Position numbers and translations under genes: made by a program. From assembly GCA_006384855.1 (NCBI GenBank), contig VCJN01002216.1, positions 1-64,000 on the forward strand: 64,000 nt of DNA. The letters run 5' to 3'. The notes beneath the pieces are model-generated. The model had not been told where the DNA came from, did not search any database, and saw only the letters and a program-made list of their open reading frames with translations. Below, piece by piece: positions 48,250 through 59,444 of this stretch. The DNA is from Tetraselmis striata (taxonomy: Eukaryota; Chlorophyta; Chlorodendrophyceae; Chlorodendrales; Chlorodendraceae). Every line of letters begins with the position of its first letter. Within the stretch, counting starts at the first letter, position 1.

Positions 48250-48420
48250 GTGTGGCGAACGCGCACGGCGGTACCGTGGCCATCGAGTGCCACAGCTGTC
48301 AACGACGACAGCTACGCCTACCGCAACAAACTGGTACGGACGAAGGAGGACGTCCGTGCCGTCGTGACGGCCATTGTTGTATCACCCGCGTCGCGCGCCC
48401 TTGCATGACCTCACGACATG
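48250..48420 (+). repeat. Dispersed repeat shared with 28510-28680
   Basis: Inverted relative to the copy at 28510-28680; see that entry for the shared phrases. Confidence 0.7.
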
Positions 48421-48564
48421 GTTCGCTGTGTGTGGCGGCGCTCCTTTGCGCTACCTTGTGAATTGTCCGACTTGGGGAATGGCGCCGCTCATGCGCCAGT
48501 GTCTTGAGAGATCTCGTTGCTCTCGCTCTAATCAGTTCCCCGGCAACACGTTGTGTTGTGGCCG

Positions 48565-48586
48565 GCATGCATGTCGACATGCATGC
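48565..48586. repeat. Perfect 22-bp palindrome
   Basis: Centred on GTCGAC with GCATGCAT arms; identical to its reverse complement over all 22 bases. Confidence 0.95.
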
Positions 48587-48698
48587 TCCGTGCGTTGCCA
48601 TAGCGTCGCACGTGGCGGCGGCGTCTACTATACCCTCGTCGCCGACTCGACATCCGCGTCGCGATGCGATTACGCAGGGTTGATCGCCTAGGGCAGCC

Positions 48699-48725
48699 TA
48701 CCCACTTGACGCACCAGGCGTCAAG
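48699..48725. repeat. Perfect 10-bp hairpin
   Basis: Arms CCACTTGACG and CGTCAAGTGG around a 7-base loop. Confidence 0.85.
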
Positions 48726-49313
48726 TGGTGACCTAAAGTTTGGCACGCCGGGCTTGTGCGCAACGGTGGTTGTCGCTGGTGCAGCAGCGGCAACCGCCTC
48801 GCCACATATCGCGTCGACTATTTTCGTGCTACTGGTCGACTACGTTAGTTGGCGCCCCGCACGAGCCACCCGCGACCCTGCCGCCCACGACAAGAGCTGC
48901 CCGTCATCGGGGGAAGCTTACCCACTCGACACGCTAAGCATCTCGTGAGAACCGTTACGTTTCCCACAGTGATATTGTGCGCAACGGCGGCTGTCACTGA
49001 TGCAACAACAATAGCAGCCTCGCCGCGATTCCCTTTTAGTTTTGACGCAACTGATCGCCGTCAACTGGCCTCCCGCACATGAGCCAGCCGCTACCCCGCC
49101 CACTGCGAGGTACCCGAGGCACCCCATGGCCTCCACGTTTGTTTGTTCCTCGCCGGTATGCCGTCTGTTACGCTCATTGGCTACACGCATATGCGACAAT
49201 CGGAAACTTCGCCCGCGACACCGTTTGCGTACTGAAGCATGGGCGGGCTTTGATGTACCTCTGCCCGTACCGGTGTCGTTTGTGTTCGTAACACGCGCCG
49301 CGGCGCTCTTAGA

Positions 49314-49335
49314 CAAGGCTGCATGTGCAGCCTTG
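49314..49335. repeat. Perfect 10-bp hairpin, 2-base loop
   Basis: Arms CAAGGCTGCA and TGCAGCCTTG. A G/C-rich stem in a gene-free stretch; no T-run follows. Confidence 0.85.
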
Positions 49336-50180
49336 CTCTAGACAACCGCCCTCCTATGCGCCATGTTGGGCCGGCCTTCCAAGCCGCCCTCACCACCACA
49401 TTGCTCACCGGGCCGTGCGTTACGAGGCAAGATTACTCCCTCCCCGTCGTGATGCGCCCCCTCATGCCCTTGCATGCGCGGGATGTGATGCGGCGCGGCA
49501 AGCATGTATTCGTACGAGTCCCGGTGTTACGCCGTGCCGCGGTGCTGCAATGCGCGCTAGACCGTTGTGCAAAATTGGCACCACCCTTCGTTCAACCTCA
49601 ACAACATAAACAAAACCGACAAGACCTACGGATGCCCTAGCCCCGTCTAGCTGCGCTTCGCGTGCCTTCCGCGACCCCGCTTGGCACGTCTGCCGGTCTT
49701 GTTGGAGTATGTGTTCTAACAAATCCTTCTAGCAGTCTACTGATACCAATATCAGTAGATGGCGTGCTGCGCGCGCGTCCGGACTTCACATCCGACCCGA
49801 GCAAGACAAGACACTAGTACTGTAGATATTATGGATAACTTGACTTGTATCCTCACGCTAGAGCGCGCGCCCCGCTCATCTTAGGCTCGGCGCGCGCAGT
49901 TGCTTTGCTCACTTCATTAGTCCCAGCAGCTCGAGCCCGGATTGCTGCGCCCACTGTAAGTAGCTCCGAGCACTTCCACCTTCCATCACTCACGGTTGAG
50001 CCGTGTAGAGTATGGGCCCTCACACATTCTAGAAGTCTGCAAGTATATCTCGTCCCGGGCGAGATTCTCGAGCCTCCGAGGCCGAGTCTAGTCTCCGAGA
50101 TTCGAACACAAAACTCCAATGTGCTTAGTTATTAGTTATTCAAAATTATAGACAGACGTAGACAGAATTCGAACACCGGA

Positions 50181-50293
50181 GTCCTCACCTATACCACGTT
50201 CTCTTTGATTGGCCTGTATCCCTGGTGAATTCTGCAGTCCTCACCTATACCACGTTCTCTTTAATTGGCATGTACCCCTGGTGAATTTTGCAG
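50181..50293. repeat. 56-bp tandem duplication
   Basis: GTCCTCACCTATACCACG... at 50181 is repeated from 50237 with about four substitutions, each ending at GGTGAATTYTGCA. Confidence 0.9.
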
Positions 50294-50486
50294 CCGCATG
50301 ATGTCATCGTCAGCCGGAGCGGGGTGTGGTAGTGTGAGTGACGGGCAACGCACATGCAGGCACCGGAGCTGCGGAGCGGGAGGTCAGACTGACTACCACA
50401 ATTTGCTACTTTACGACGATCTGTGACAACTGGCTTGGCGACATAACGCGTTTCTCACTGGGACAGCTGGGACGCACGACTTCGAC

Positions 50487-51599
50487 ATGATAGACGACTC
50501 GCCAACTCAACCATGGAACATTCCTATTTCCCCGGGACTTGGCATCACTGTCGACACTAGCACGTCTCATGCTGAATCTTCCGATCAACCGAGACTGGAC
50601 CTAGTGGCCAAGCTAGAGCATCATATATCCAACCTAGGGCAACGGCATGACTTCCAACTAGCACGGAGATATGCAGAGCGAGATGTGCGCTGTCACAGAA
50701 CAGCTGACTCAAAGTCAGACCGACTTTATGGCGGAGCAACGGGACCTAATGGCTGATGTAAGACGGATGCTCACATCCATATCTCGACAGCTGGACAGAC
50801 TCCTACAGTTGATACGCCACCACCGCCACCGTCGCGAACCTCAGTCGAAAGAGCTACCGGACGGACGGGCTACCTCGGCGTTTCCGCGCCTTATCGTCCA
50901 CCCGCGAGACGCCAGACCATCGGCGCAGCGGACCTTGCGGACGGCCGCATATGGGCCCAACAGCGACCACAACGAGGTATCGACCAGTTGGGTAGGGCAC
51001 TGAAGTTCACACTACCGATGCTCCAGAAGAGCTCAGACTGCACGACGTGGAAACACCTTTTCCTCTCCTTCATCAACACTTACGATTCTACATAAAAGAT
51101 GCCCCCTACTTGATCCGAACGATCCAAACATCGACCCACATCTTCAGTCATCCCTCTACCACACTCTAGTGCAGATTGCCCAGCTTCACCCGATGACCCG
51201 AGTGCCACCTCGGAACTCTCTCGGTCACCTCTCTCGGAGATCTCAGTCCACTGCGGTCAACCGGGGTGCGATAGCATTAGACAATATGTGTAATCGTCTC
51301 GACAGACAGGACGTGCATCACACCATGTCACTATTCGACGAGGTGAATCGCCCACTCGACAAGAACTCGACGGAGTCACTTGTCGACTTCCTCTACCGCA
51401 AATGGGAGGCTATCGAGGCGTACGGCGCAGCTATGGAGGTCACCGAGCAGCTCCGCAACTCGTTGCTGATACCGACAGTTCTCAATACACTTCCCGCAAA
51501 ATACGATACTATCAAGATAGACGTTCCGGGGAATGTCGACTTACATCGGTGTATAGCGGCAGAGCCGTTCGCCGCACTCCGTGTCCGCGCCAAACTGTG
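50487..51599 (+). pseudogene. Ty1/copia-like gag relic
   Basis: Plus-strand frames in succession: LDLVAKLEHHISNLGQRHD (50600), then a coiled coil TQSQTDFMAEQRDLMADV and RRMLTSISRQLDRLLQLI (50710-50810), then FTLPMLQKSSDCTTWKHLF (51005), then LYRKWEAIEAYGAAM, EVTEQLRNSLLIPTVLNTL and PAKYDTIKIDV (51390-51525). The last part matches the UBN2/gag helices of copia-type elements (L-x-R-L...LLxxLPxxY). At least two frameshifts and a stop separate them. No zinc knuckle, integrase or RT is seen downstream. Confidence 0.6.
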
Positions 51600-51995
51600 A
51601 TCCGCACGAGCTCATGCAGCTCCCGCACCTCCAGTTGGTACTGCGGCACTCTGCACAGCTCAGAGCCCGCCTAGAACTGCTCGCAGAATTCACAAGTCGC
51701 CGTGGTTCGGCAAGTGTGGATCTTGTGGCGAAAAGCGTTTGACTAGCCAATAATGCACTGCGAGTGACTCGGTGATGTTGAATTTTCAGCGCGCCAAAAT
51801 CAAGGGCCTGAAAATCAAGTACCCCGAAGACTCTAAGGCTCTGGCGTCGACTGGTGCTGCTCTCGCAGCGTTCGAGGACGACACGCTGCAGCTGTGGACG
51901 ACCAGTCGAGCGACGACACCGACACCGGCGACGAGCTGACCCTCGAGGAGGAGGAGATGCTCCTCAGCGGGGTGACCACCCCTACCAATACTCCC
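51600..51995. other. Flank between the gag relic and the tandem 4-kb units
   Basis: A plus-strand frame at about 51780-51930 reads KIKGLKIKYPEDSKALAST; another frame gives an acidic DELTLEEEEMLLSG just before the unit boundary. It may be a fragment of a further element. No family recognised. Confidence 0.3.
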
Positions 51996-52119
51996 ACTGT
52001 GAGATTCAGATGTGACGTAAATGTGCCCTACTGGTGACGAACGACGACATACGGGGACGATACGGGACGGACGAGGGACGTTGATTTCATACCCAATAGC
52101 GACGACTATCGCGCGCGAC

Positions 52120-52330
52120 CTGTAAAGTACTATATGAATTTCTCGTTTCCATAATTTCATCAAATTGATATGCGCACGCGGGCTCGCGTGTCGCCCGCCG
52201 ACGCGGAGCACCCGGGCTAAGTACAGGCGGATGTACGCACTCATTGCACATCGCCGCACATCGCTGACCGCACATCGCTGACCGCTGACCCCGCGGTGTG
52301 CCGCGATGTGCGGCACGACGGGCGGAGGTG
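52120..52330. repeat. Inverted CACATCGC / GCGATGTG repeats near the unit start (copy 1)
   Basis: CCGCACATCGCTGACC occurs in tandem and is followed by CCGCGGTGTGCCGCGATGTGC, giving a potential stem of about 10 bp. It is identical in copy 2 at about 56230-56310. It could be a transposase-binding or regulatory array; that is speculation. Confidence 0.55.
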
Positions 52331-53734
52331 TGGGCGGATGTAGGTGGTACGGTAGGCGGTAGGCGGTAGGTGGTGTTCGTAGGTGCGCGTTTTAATGCAG
52401 CCGCCCTAACTGCTGATGATTGTGTAACGCCCCAGCACGCGCATGAAGTACGGGGTCGCCTCACGGTCACCGCCGCTCACCGTTGAATCAAGCGCGGACA
52501 GCCGCGCACTCGCATCTGTGTTGCCTGCCGGTGGTGGGTTACATCCACCCCAACTCTCAACCCCCCCCCCCCCCCCCCCCCCCCGCCCCCCGCGCGCGGC
52601 AGCAGGCATGCCGGCAAAGGGATGGATAGCGAGTGTGTCGAAGGATGGCGTGTACACATGCAAGCACTGCCACGGCATCGTGACGGGTAGTAGTGAAAGG
52701 ACGGCGCGAGAGCGGCACTTCCTAAAATTCCCGAACTGTAGCCACTCGTTGAAGCGTGCGGCTAAGTTGCGCCGCAAGGCCGCCTTATCACAAGCAGCAA
52801 CAGCAGGGGCGGCAACAGCAGCAGCAGCAGCAACAACAACAACAAGCGCGGCAGCAGGAGTAGCTGCAGCCGTCGGAAACGGCCCGCCGGCGCCGGTCTC
52901 GGACGACGGCGGCTCGAAGGTGGACGATGTGATGGGCGTGGGGGAGGACCCCGTTGGCGAAGACGGTATGGACATCGACGCGCCTGCGTGGCCGCCGGCG
53001 GGCGTCGAACCCGCGATGAGGGCGTGATATGGAAAGGCGATCCCGGCGACTTCTACATGAAGGTCATCGCCAAGAAGTTCCGGGGAGTATGGCACTACGG
53101 CGTGATAACCGGCGTCGTTACCGAGTGGGTGTTGGAGGACTACGGCGGGGCGACCCAGTGGCGCGCTGTTTTCGAGGACGGGGGCATTGTGGACCTTCTG
53201 CGTTCAGAGGTGAGTGGGCCCGGCCTGCGTGCTGGTGGCACCACTCAACTGCGGTTGTATGGAATCACACGCACCCGCCCGGTCGGCGTGGCAGGTTGTG
53301 GAGGCTATGGCGGCTGCCCAGGAGCACCCCCCTGTGGATGCGGACGGGGAGGCTCGCTTGGTAACCGTCCATCAAGGCGATGACTTGTCCAGTGAATCAC
53401 GCACCTTGCCCGGCGTGCGGTCAACACAACCCGGCTGGCGGAGGCCAAGCAGAACACTGGCTGCCATGGCGTGTGCCATGTGCATGTGGTCCTGGGCTAT
53501 GTCAGCATGATCAACCTCTTCCCCCTCGCGCCGTTCCACCTGTTTTTTTTTGGCTTGGGAAGGGACTTCTGGAGGAAATTTGTCACCGTGCAGGGCCACA
53601 TTGGATTCCGAGCTATGAAGCAGGAAGACCGGCGCCAGGCTTTAGTCCCGATACCCAGCAACTTTGAACGCGGGTTGCGCCCTTCGTTTGCAGTGTCCAA
53701 GAATCGAAAGGTAACCCCCCCCCCCCCCCCCCCC

Positions 53735-53766
53735 CGGGCGTGGGCGTGGGCGTGGGCGTGGGCGTG
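53735..53766. repeat. GGGCGT hexamer repeat
   Basis: GTGGGCGTGGGCGTGGGC after a C tract in the intron before the last plus-strand exon. Copy 2 has one unit fewer (57721-57746). Confidence 0.85.
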
Positions 53767-54092
53767 ACGGCATTCCCCTCCATGACTGCAGGGTCAGGCA
53801 AGGTGACGGTGCAGTCCGGCTGGGTCATGGAGGACTGCTTGCACCACATGGAAACGTTTTCCATTCTTAACGCCGGTCTGCTGCTCGAGGAGGCCCGGGT
53901 GAAGGCGATCATGACCGAGAAGGAGCTTCGCGTCCCCAGGCGGTGCTTGGGCACATGTACAAGCGCATGCAAGGAGCTGCGTGGTTCGTCACGCGGTGGG
54001 GGTTGCAGAATGTGGTGACGGAGGAGGACGGCCCCGAGCGCAAGGCGCAGGTGGACGCGCTCACTAGGGAGGGGAGGACTCGATACCCCGCG

Positions 54093-54192
54093 CGGCGCCA
54101 AGGCGCGGCGGCCGGGGCAGCGCGGCGCCAAGGCGCGGCGGCCGGGGCAGCGCGGCGCCAAGGCGCGGCGGCCGGGGCAGCGCGGCGCCAAG
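54093..54192 (+). repeat. 30-bp coding minisatellite, copy 1 (about 3 units)
   Basis: Unit contains AAGGCGCGGCGGCCGGGGC and encodes a ten-residue repeat (GAAAGAARRQ in the plus frame). Only three full units and a partial one, against about 20 in copy 2. Confidence 0.9.
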
Positions 54193-55143
54193 ACATCGCA
54201 TACAGCGGAATCGGCGGAAAGGGATGCATTACAAGCTGTGGACGGCAGCCGCTGAAAACTATCCGGTCATGCCGCAACAACCCCAGCACTGGCTTCTGGA
54301 TACCTCTGATCTGGCTGACGGCGGCGGGCTGCGGGATGCAGGGCCGCATGACTGAGGTGGCGGTGCTGGTGAGCCCGCAGAGTCTGCATGCGGCGGAGGC
54401 GGCGCAGCCGCATAGGCACTAGACAATGCTCTGAAACGAGCCCCAATTGTCTGCCCAGCGCCTGCCCCAATGTAACGCACCAGCTTGGCAGCAATTGGCA
54501 GCTCTTTTGCCCCCCCTCCACCCCACAGACACACTACCAATACCAGTTTCTCATCCCGGCGGGCAGTTGATGCGTATACCCAGGCTTGTGCGTACGCGGT
54601 GCGGGGGGGGGGGGGGGGGGGGGGGAATCACTATAGCTAAGCTAGTGATGTGAGATATGAGTGCAGCAACAGATATTGTGCAAGATATAATACGATGGCA
54701 TGCAAGCGGGTCCCCGCTCTTCCACAATCATTGGCCCTGCTCCCTCTTGCCCCGCCCCCGGTGCCCTTTAGCTGCTCTCAGCATCCCGAGTGGGATGGGC
54801 GGGGCAGCGGTTGCTACCGAGTGAGGCGTAGCATCGTTTGCAGTAGCAACGCAGCCTTTCCGGTGTGACGCCGCCTGGATGTAACCCAGCAGTACGCGCA
54901 AAGTGCAAGTGCAAGCTGCTGATGGCGGGGATCCCGCGCGGGGGGGGGGGGGGGGGGGGGGGGGCAGCGGCTGTGGGATAGGCGCGGCAGCGGTTGCTAC
55001 AGAGTGAGGCGTCGCATCGTTTGCAGTAGCAACGCAGCCTTCCGGTTGCATAGTGTGACGCAGCCTGGATGTAACCCAGCAGTACGCGCAAAGTGCAAGT
55101 GTTACACGTCCGTGTGCCCCACCCAATGACATTGCGCCCGACC

Positions 55144-55910
55144 TCACTGACGGCATGTCTCGCTCTCCTTCAGCTCCTGGGCCGTCCGCCGCCTCACCCT
55201 GCGCACCCTACCAGCCGCGCGTGCCTTCTCGGAAGCCTCACACACGGCGGCGCGAGTCGCGTCGTGGAACGCGTCCCTGACATGGCGGAACTCCGCCCTC
55301 TTCGTGGCCGTGGTCGGGCAGGGGACTGCCCGCTGATGGGTCGCCATGCATGGGTACTTGGGGCCGCACAAAGCCGGGCTGCCGTCGCAGCAACACTCCC
55401 AGTCCGTCCGTTGGCCGCAGTCCACGCATGACGGGCGTCCGGCCAGGACACGCACATGATAGTGCATGTGGCCGCCTCCCGCCACTGCTCGTAGTGCTCC
55501 GGTCAACATGGCGACGAGCAAGTCGGCATGTCCCGCAGGTGGCTGCGGGGCGGGTGGCGCGAGCGCAGCCTCGCTCGCCTCGACAACCCCTCAGCCCGAT
55601 CAGTCGCCTCGACCACGGCCTCCTCCGCCTCCTGACGTGGCGCACCAGGCGCATCATCGTCGCCTGGCAGGGCGTCCCCCCCCGCAACGGCGCCGTCGGC
55701 GGTGGCCGACGCCGTCGTGGCGGGGTGTTGTGAGGAGGTGGCCCTAGACATAGGTGGGGCCGGCACCGCCATGTGTTGCTCCACATGCGGTGCGGTTCCT
55801 GACGCGACAGCTCCGTCGCACCAGTACCGGCGCCGGCACCCCACGCACGCCTGCTGGGCTTACCACCAACCGGCATGTTTCCTTTGGGAGGCGGTTCATC
55901 CGCGTCGGAG
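55144..55910 (-). pseudogene. Unit minus-strand gene, copy 1 (frameshifted): piggyBac-like cysteine-rich tail
   Basis: Same as the copy 2 gene at 59445-60251 but with one C missing in a CCCCT run near 55590 and a 4-bp insertion near 55845, which split the frame into 55521-55144 and 55844-55503. The Cys-rich end is intact (SCVDCGQRTDWECCCDG, CGPKYPCMATH). Confidence 0.6.
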
Positions 55911-56599
55911 GTGAGCGGCGGTGCCTGTGTGGGTGTGGATACTGCCCGGCCATTAGGGCTCCCGCCGCCTGTCGCTCCGCCGACCCACCACTGTGAGATT
56001 CAGATGTGACGTAAATGTGCCCTACTGGTGACGAACGACGACATACGGGGACGATACGGGACGGACGAGGGACGTGGATTTCATACCCAGTAGCGACGAC
56101 TATCGCGCGCGACCTGTAAAGTACTATATGAATTTCTCGTTTCCATAATTTCATCAAATTGATATGCGCACGCGGGCTCGCGTGTCGCCCGCCGACGCGG
56201 AGCACCCGGGCTAAGTACAGGCGGATGTACGCACTCATTGCACATCGCCGCACATCGCTGACCGCACATCGCTGACCGCTGACCCCGCGGTGTGCCGCGA
56301 TGTGCGGCACGACGGGCGGAGGTGTGGGCGGATGTAGGTGGTACGGTAGGTGGTAGGCGGTAGGTGGTGTTCGTAGGTGCGCGTTTTAATGCAGCCGCCC
56401 TAACTGCTGATGATTGTGTAACGCCCCAGCACGCGCATGAAGTATGGGGTCGCCTCACGGTCACCGCCGCTCACCGTTGAATCAAGCGCGGACAGCCGCG
56501 CACTCGCATCTGTGTTGCCTGCCGGTGGTGGGTTACATCCACCCCAACTCTCAACCCCCCCCCCCCCCCCCCCCCCGCCCCTCGCGCGCGGCAGCAGGC

Positions 56600-58844
56600 A
56601 TGCCGGGAAAGGGATGGATAGCGAGTGTGTCGAAGGATGGCGTGTACTCATGCAAGCACTGCCGGGGCAACGTGACGGGCACTTGTGATAAGATGGCGCG
56701 AGAGCGGCACTTCCTAAAATTCCCGAACTGTAGCCACTCGTTGAAGCGTGCGGCTAAGTTGCGCCGCAAGGCCGCCTTATCACAAGCAGCAGCAGCAGGG
56801 GCGGCAGCAGCAGCAGCAACAACAACAGGGGCGGCAGCAGGAGTAGCTGCAGCCGTCGGAAACGGCCCGCCGGCGCCGGTCTCGGACGACGGCGGCTCGA
56901 AGGTGGACGATGTGATGGGCGTGGGGGAGGACCCCGTTGGCGAAGACGGTATGGACATCGACGCGCCTGCGTGGCCGCCGGCGGGCGTCGAACCCGCGAT
57001 GAGGGCGTGATATGGAAAGGCGATTCCGGCGACTTCTACATGAAGGTCATCGCCAAGAAGTTCCGGGGGGTATGGCACTACGGCGTGATAACCGGCGTCG
57101 TTACCGAGTGGGTGTTGGAGGACTACGGCGGGGCGACCCAGTGGCGCGCTGTTTTCGAGGACGGGGGCATTGTGGGCCTTCTGCGTTCAGAGGTGAGTGG
57201 GCCCGGCCTGCGTGCTGGTGGCACCACTCAACTGCGGTTGTATGGAATCACACGCACCCGCCCGGTCGGCGTGGCAGGTTGTGGAGGCTATGGCGGCTGC
57301 CCAGGAGCACCCCCCTGTGGATGCGGACGGGGAGGCTCGCTTGGTAACCGTCCATGAAGGCGATGACTTGTCCAGTGAATCACGCACCTTGCCCGGCGTG
57401 CGGTCAACACAACCCGGCTGGCGGAGGCCAAGCAGAACACTGGCTGCCATGGCGTGTGCCATGTGCATGTGGTCCGGGGCTATGTCAGCATGGTCAACCT
57501 CTTCCCCCTCGCGCCGTTCCACCTGTTTTTTTTTGGCTTGGGAAGGGACTTCTGGAGGAAATTTGTCACCGTGCAGGGCCACATTGGATTCCGAGCTATG
57601 AAGCAGGAAGACCGGCGCCAGGCTTTAGTCCCGATACCCAGCAACTTTGAACGCGGGTTGCGCCCTTCGTTTGCAGTGTCCAAGAATCGAAAGGTAAACC
57701 CCTCCCCCCCCCCCCCCCCCCGGGCGTGGGCGTGGGCGTGGGCGTGACGGCATTCCCCTCCATGACTGCAGGGTCAGGCAAGGTGACGGTGCAGCCCGGC
57801 TGGGTCATGGAGGACTGCTTGCACCACATGGAAACGTTTTCCATTCTTAACGCCGGTCCGCTCCTCGAGGAGGCCCGGGTGAAGGCGATCATGCCCGAGA
57901 AGGAGCTCGCGTCCCCAGCGGTGGTGCGTTCGGTGTCACGACTGGCGGTGCTTGGGCACATGTACAAGCGCCTGCAAGGAGCTGCGTGGTTCGTCACGCG
58001 GTGGGGGTTGCAGAATGTGGTGACGGAGGAGGACGGCCCCGAGCGCAAGGCGCAGGTGGACGCGCTCACTAGGGAGGGGAGGACTCGATACCCAGCGCGG
58101 CGCCAAGGCGCGGCGGCCGGGGCAGCGCGGCGCCAAGGCGCGGCGGCCGGGGCAGCGCGGCGCCAAGGCGCGGCGGCCGGGGCAGCGCGGCGCCAAGGCG
58201 CGGCGGCCGGGGCAGCGCGGCGCCAACGCGAGTGGGATGGGCGGGGCAGCGCGGCGCCAAGGCGCGGCGGCCGGGGCAGCGCGGCGCCAAGGCGCGGCGG
58301 CCGGGGCAGCGCGGCGCCAAGGCGCGGCGGCCGGGGCAGTGCGGCGCCAAGGCGCGGCGGCCGGGGCAGCGCGGCGCCAACGCGCGGCGGCCGGGGCAGC
58401 GCGGCGCCAAGGCGCGGCGGCCGGGGCAGCGCGGCGCCAAGGCGCGGCGGCCGGGGCAGCGCGGCGCCAAGGCGCGGCGGCCGGGGCAGCGCGGCGCCAA
58501 GGCGCGGCGGCCGGGGCAGCGCGGCGCCAAGGCGCGGCGGCCGGGGCAGCGCGGCGCCAAGGCGCGGCGGCCGGGGCAGCGCGGCGCCAAGGCGCGGCGG
58601 CCGGGGCAGCGCGGCGCCAAGGCGCGGCGGCCGGGGCAGCGCGGCGCCAAGGCGCGGCGGCCGGGGCAGCGCGGCGCCAAGACAACGCATACAGCGGAAT
58701 CGGCGGAAAGGGATGCATTACAAGTTGTGGACGGCAGGCGCTGAAAACTATGCGGTCATGCCGCAACAACCCCAGCACTGGCTTCTGGATACCTCTGATC
58801 TGGCTGACGGCGGCGGGCTGCGGGATGCAGGGCCGCATGACTGA
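56600..58844 (+). CDS. Unit plus-strand gene, copy 2, with expanded repeat exon
   Basis: Same domain order as copy 1: zinc-finger start MPGKGWIASVSKDGVYSC at 56600, barrel-like exon (about 57013-57193), transposase-like exon (about 57454-57694), then a last exon (about 57774-58844) reading GWVMEDCLHHMETFSILN, LGHMYKRLQGAAWFVTRW and GLQNVVTEEDGPERKAQVD, then about 20 ten-residue repeats and a C-terminal KLWTAGAENYAVMPQQPQ ending DAGPHD. The frame stays open through the whole repeat. The product is unknown; the context (tandem, multi-copy, next to a piggyBac-like tail gene) suggests a mobile-element protein. The joins before the barrel-like exon and the last exon do not agree in phase by my reading. 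Confidence 0.48.
58093..58680 (+). repeat. 30-bp coding minisatellite, copy 2 (about 19-20 units)
   Basis: Same unit as 54093-54192, nearly invariant. One interrupted unit at about 58227-58247 reads CGAGTGGGATGGGCGGGGC, a phrase that also occurs outside the repeat at about 59278 (and 54788 in copy 1). Because 30 is a multiple of three, the plus frame and two minus frames stay open; the minus frames are shadows. Confidence 0.93.
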
Positions 58845-59444
58845 GGTGGCGGTGCTGGTGAGCCCGGAGAGTCTGCATGCGGCGGAGGCGGCAGAGCCGC
58901 ATAGGCACTAGACAATGCTCTGAAGCGAGCCCCAATTGTCTGCCCAGCGCCTGCCCCAATGTAACGCACCAGCTTGGCAGCAATTGGCAGCTCTTTTGCC
59001 CCCCCTCCACCCCACAGACACACTACCAATACCAGTTTCTCATCCCGGCGGGCAGTTGATGCGTATACCCAGGCTTGTGCGTCCGCGGTGCGGGGGGGGG
59101 GGGGGGGGGGGGGGGGGATCACTATAGCTAAGCTAGTGATGTGAGATATGAGTGCAGCAACAGATATTGTGCAAGATATAATACGATGGCATGCAAGCGG
59201 GTCCCCGCTCTTCCACAATCATTGGCCCTGCTCCCTCTTGCCCCGCCCCCGGTGCCCTTTAGCTGCTCTCAGCATCCCGAGTGGGATGGGCGGGGCAGCG
59301 GTTGCTACCGAGTGAGGCGTAGCATCGTTTGCAGTAGCAACGCAGCCTTTCCGGTGTGACGCCGCCTGGATGTAACCCAGCAGTACGCGCAAAGTGCAAG
59401 TGTTACACGTCCGTGTGCCCCACCCAATGACATTGCGCCCGACC

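Larger units (their letters stand above)
47200..50180. other. Repeat-rich intergenic stretch without a supported gene
   Basis: Holds C tracts at 47319 and a G tract at 48133, the dispersed repeat copy at 48250-48420, several strong palindromes (48565, 48699, 49314) and an imperfect ~211-bp duplication at about 48757-49130 (GTGCGCAACGGYGGYTGTC phrase at 48764 and 48975). Open frames here show no domain. Confidence 0.55.
52608..54350 (+). pseudogene. Unit plus-strand gene, copy 1 (broken): BED-like zinc finger, barrel-like exon, transposase-like exon
   Basis: Starts MPAKGWIASVSKDGVYTC; CKHCHGIVTG...RERHFLKFPNC gives a CxxC-H-C set like a BED finger. An Ala-rich linker and an acidic DGGSKVDDVMGVGEDP follow. 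Next, at about 53030-53210, comes FRGVWHYGVITGVV...AVFEDGGIVDLL, which resembles small Tudor/Agenet-type barrels, ending at a GTGAGT donor. At about 53470-53710 is CHVHVVLGYVSMINLFPL then APFHLFFFGLGRDFWRKF, similar to the H-x-x-x-x-G-x-x-x-D-F segment of some DNA transposases. The last exon (from 53793) is shifted by a ~25-bp deletion near 53930 and stops early. Exon joins are not all in phase by my reading. I do not assign a transposon superfamily. Confidence 0.45.
51996..55989. repeat. 4-kb unit, copy 1 of a tandem duplication
   Basis: Starts CACTGTGAGATTCAGATGTG and ends GCTCCGCCGACCCA, where copy 2 begins at once with the same start phrase. Copies are nearly identical outside a few indels. 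Copy 1 has an extra ~200-bp internal duplication with a G tract (about 54860-55060), only three full 30-bp coding repeats, and frame-breaking indels relative to copy 2. I see no terminal inverted repeats and no target duplication. Confidence 0.92.

Noticed and set aside
51786-52316. 176-codon minus frame at the start of copy 1 (and its twin at 55744-56310)
   Set aside because: It crosses the unit boundary and reads through the CACATCGC inverted repeats; the two versions differ because of the junction, so it is not a conserved gene.
57596-58840. Minus-strand frames of 364, 300 and 203 codons and a plus frame of 170 across the 30-bp repeats
   Set aside because: Shadows of the minisatellite; only the plus frame that joins unique flanking sequence with conserved residues is kept.
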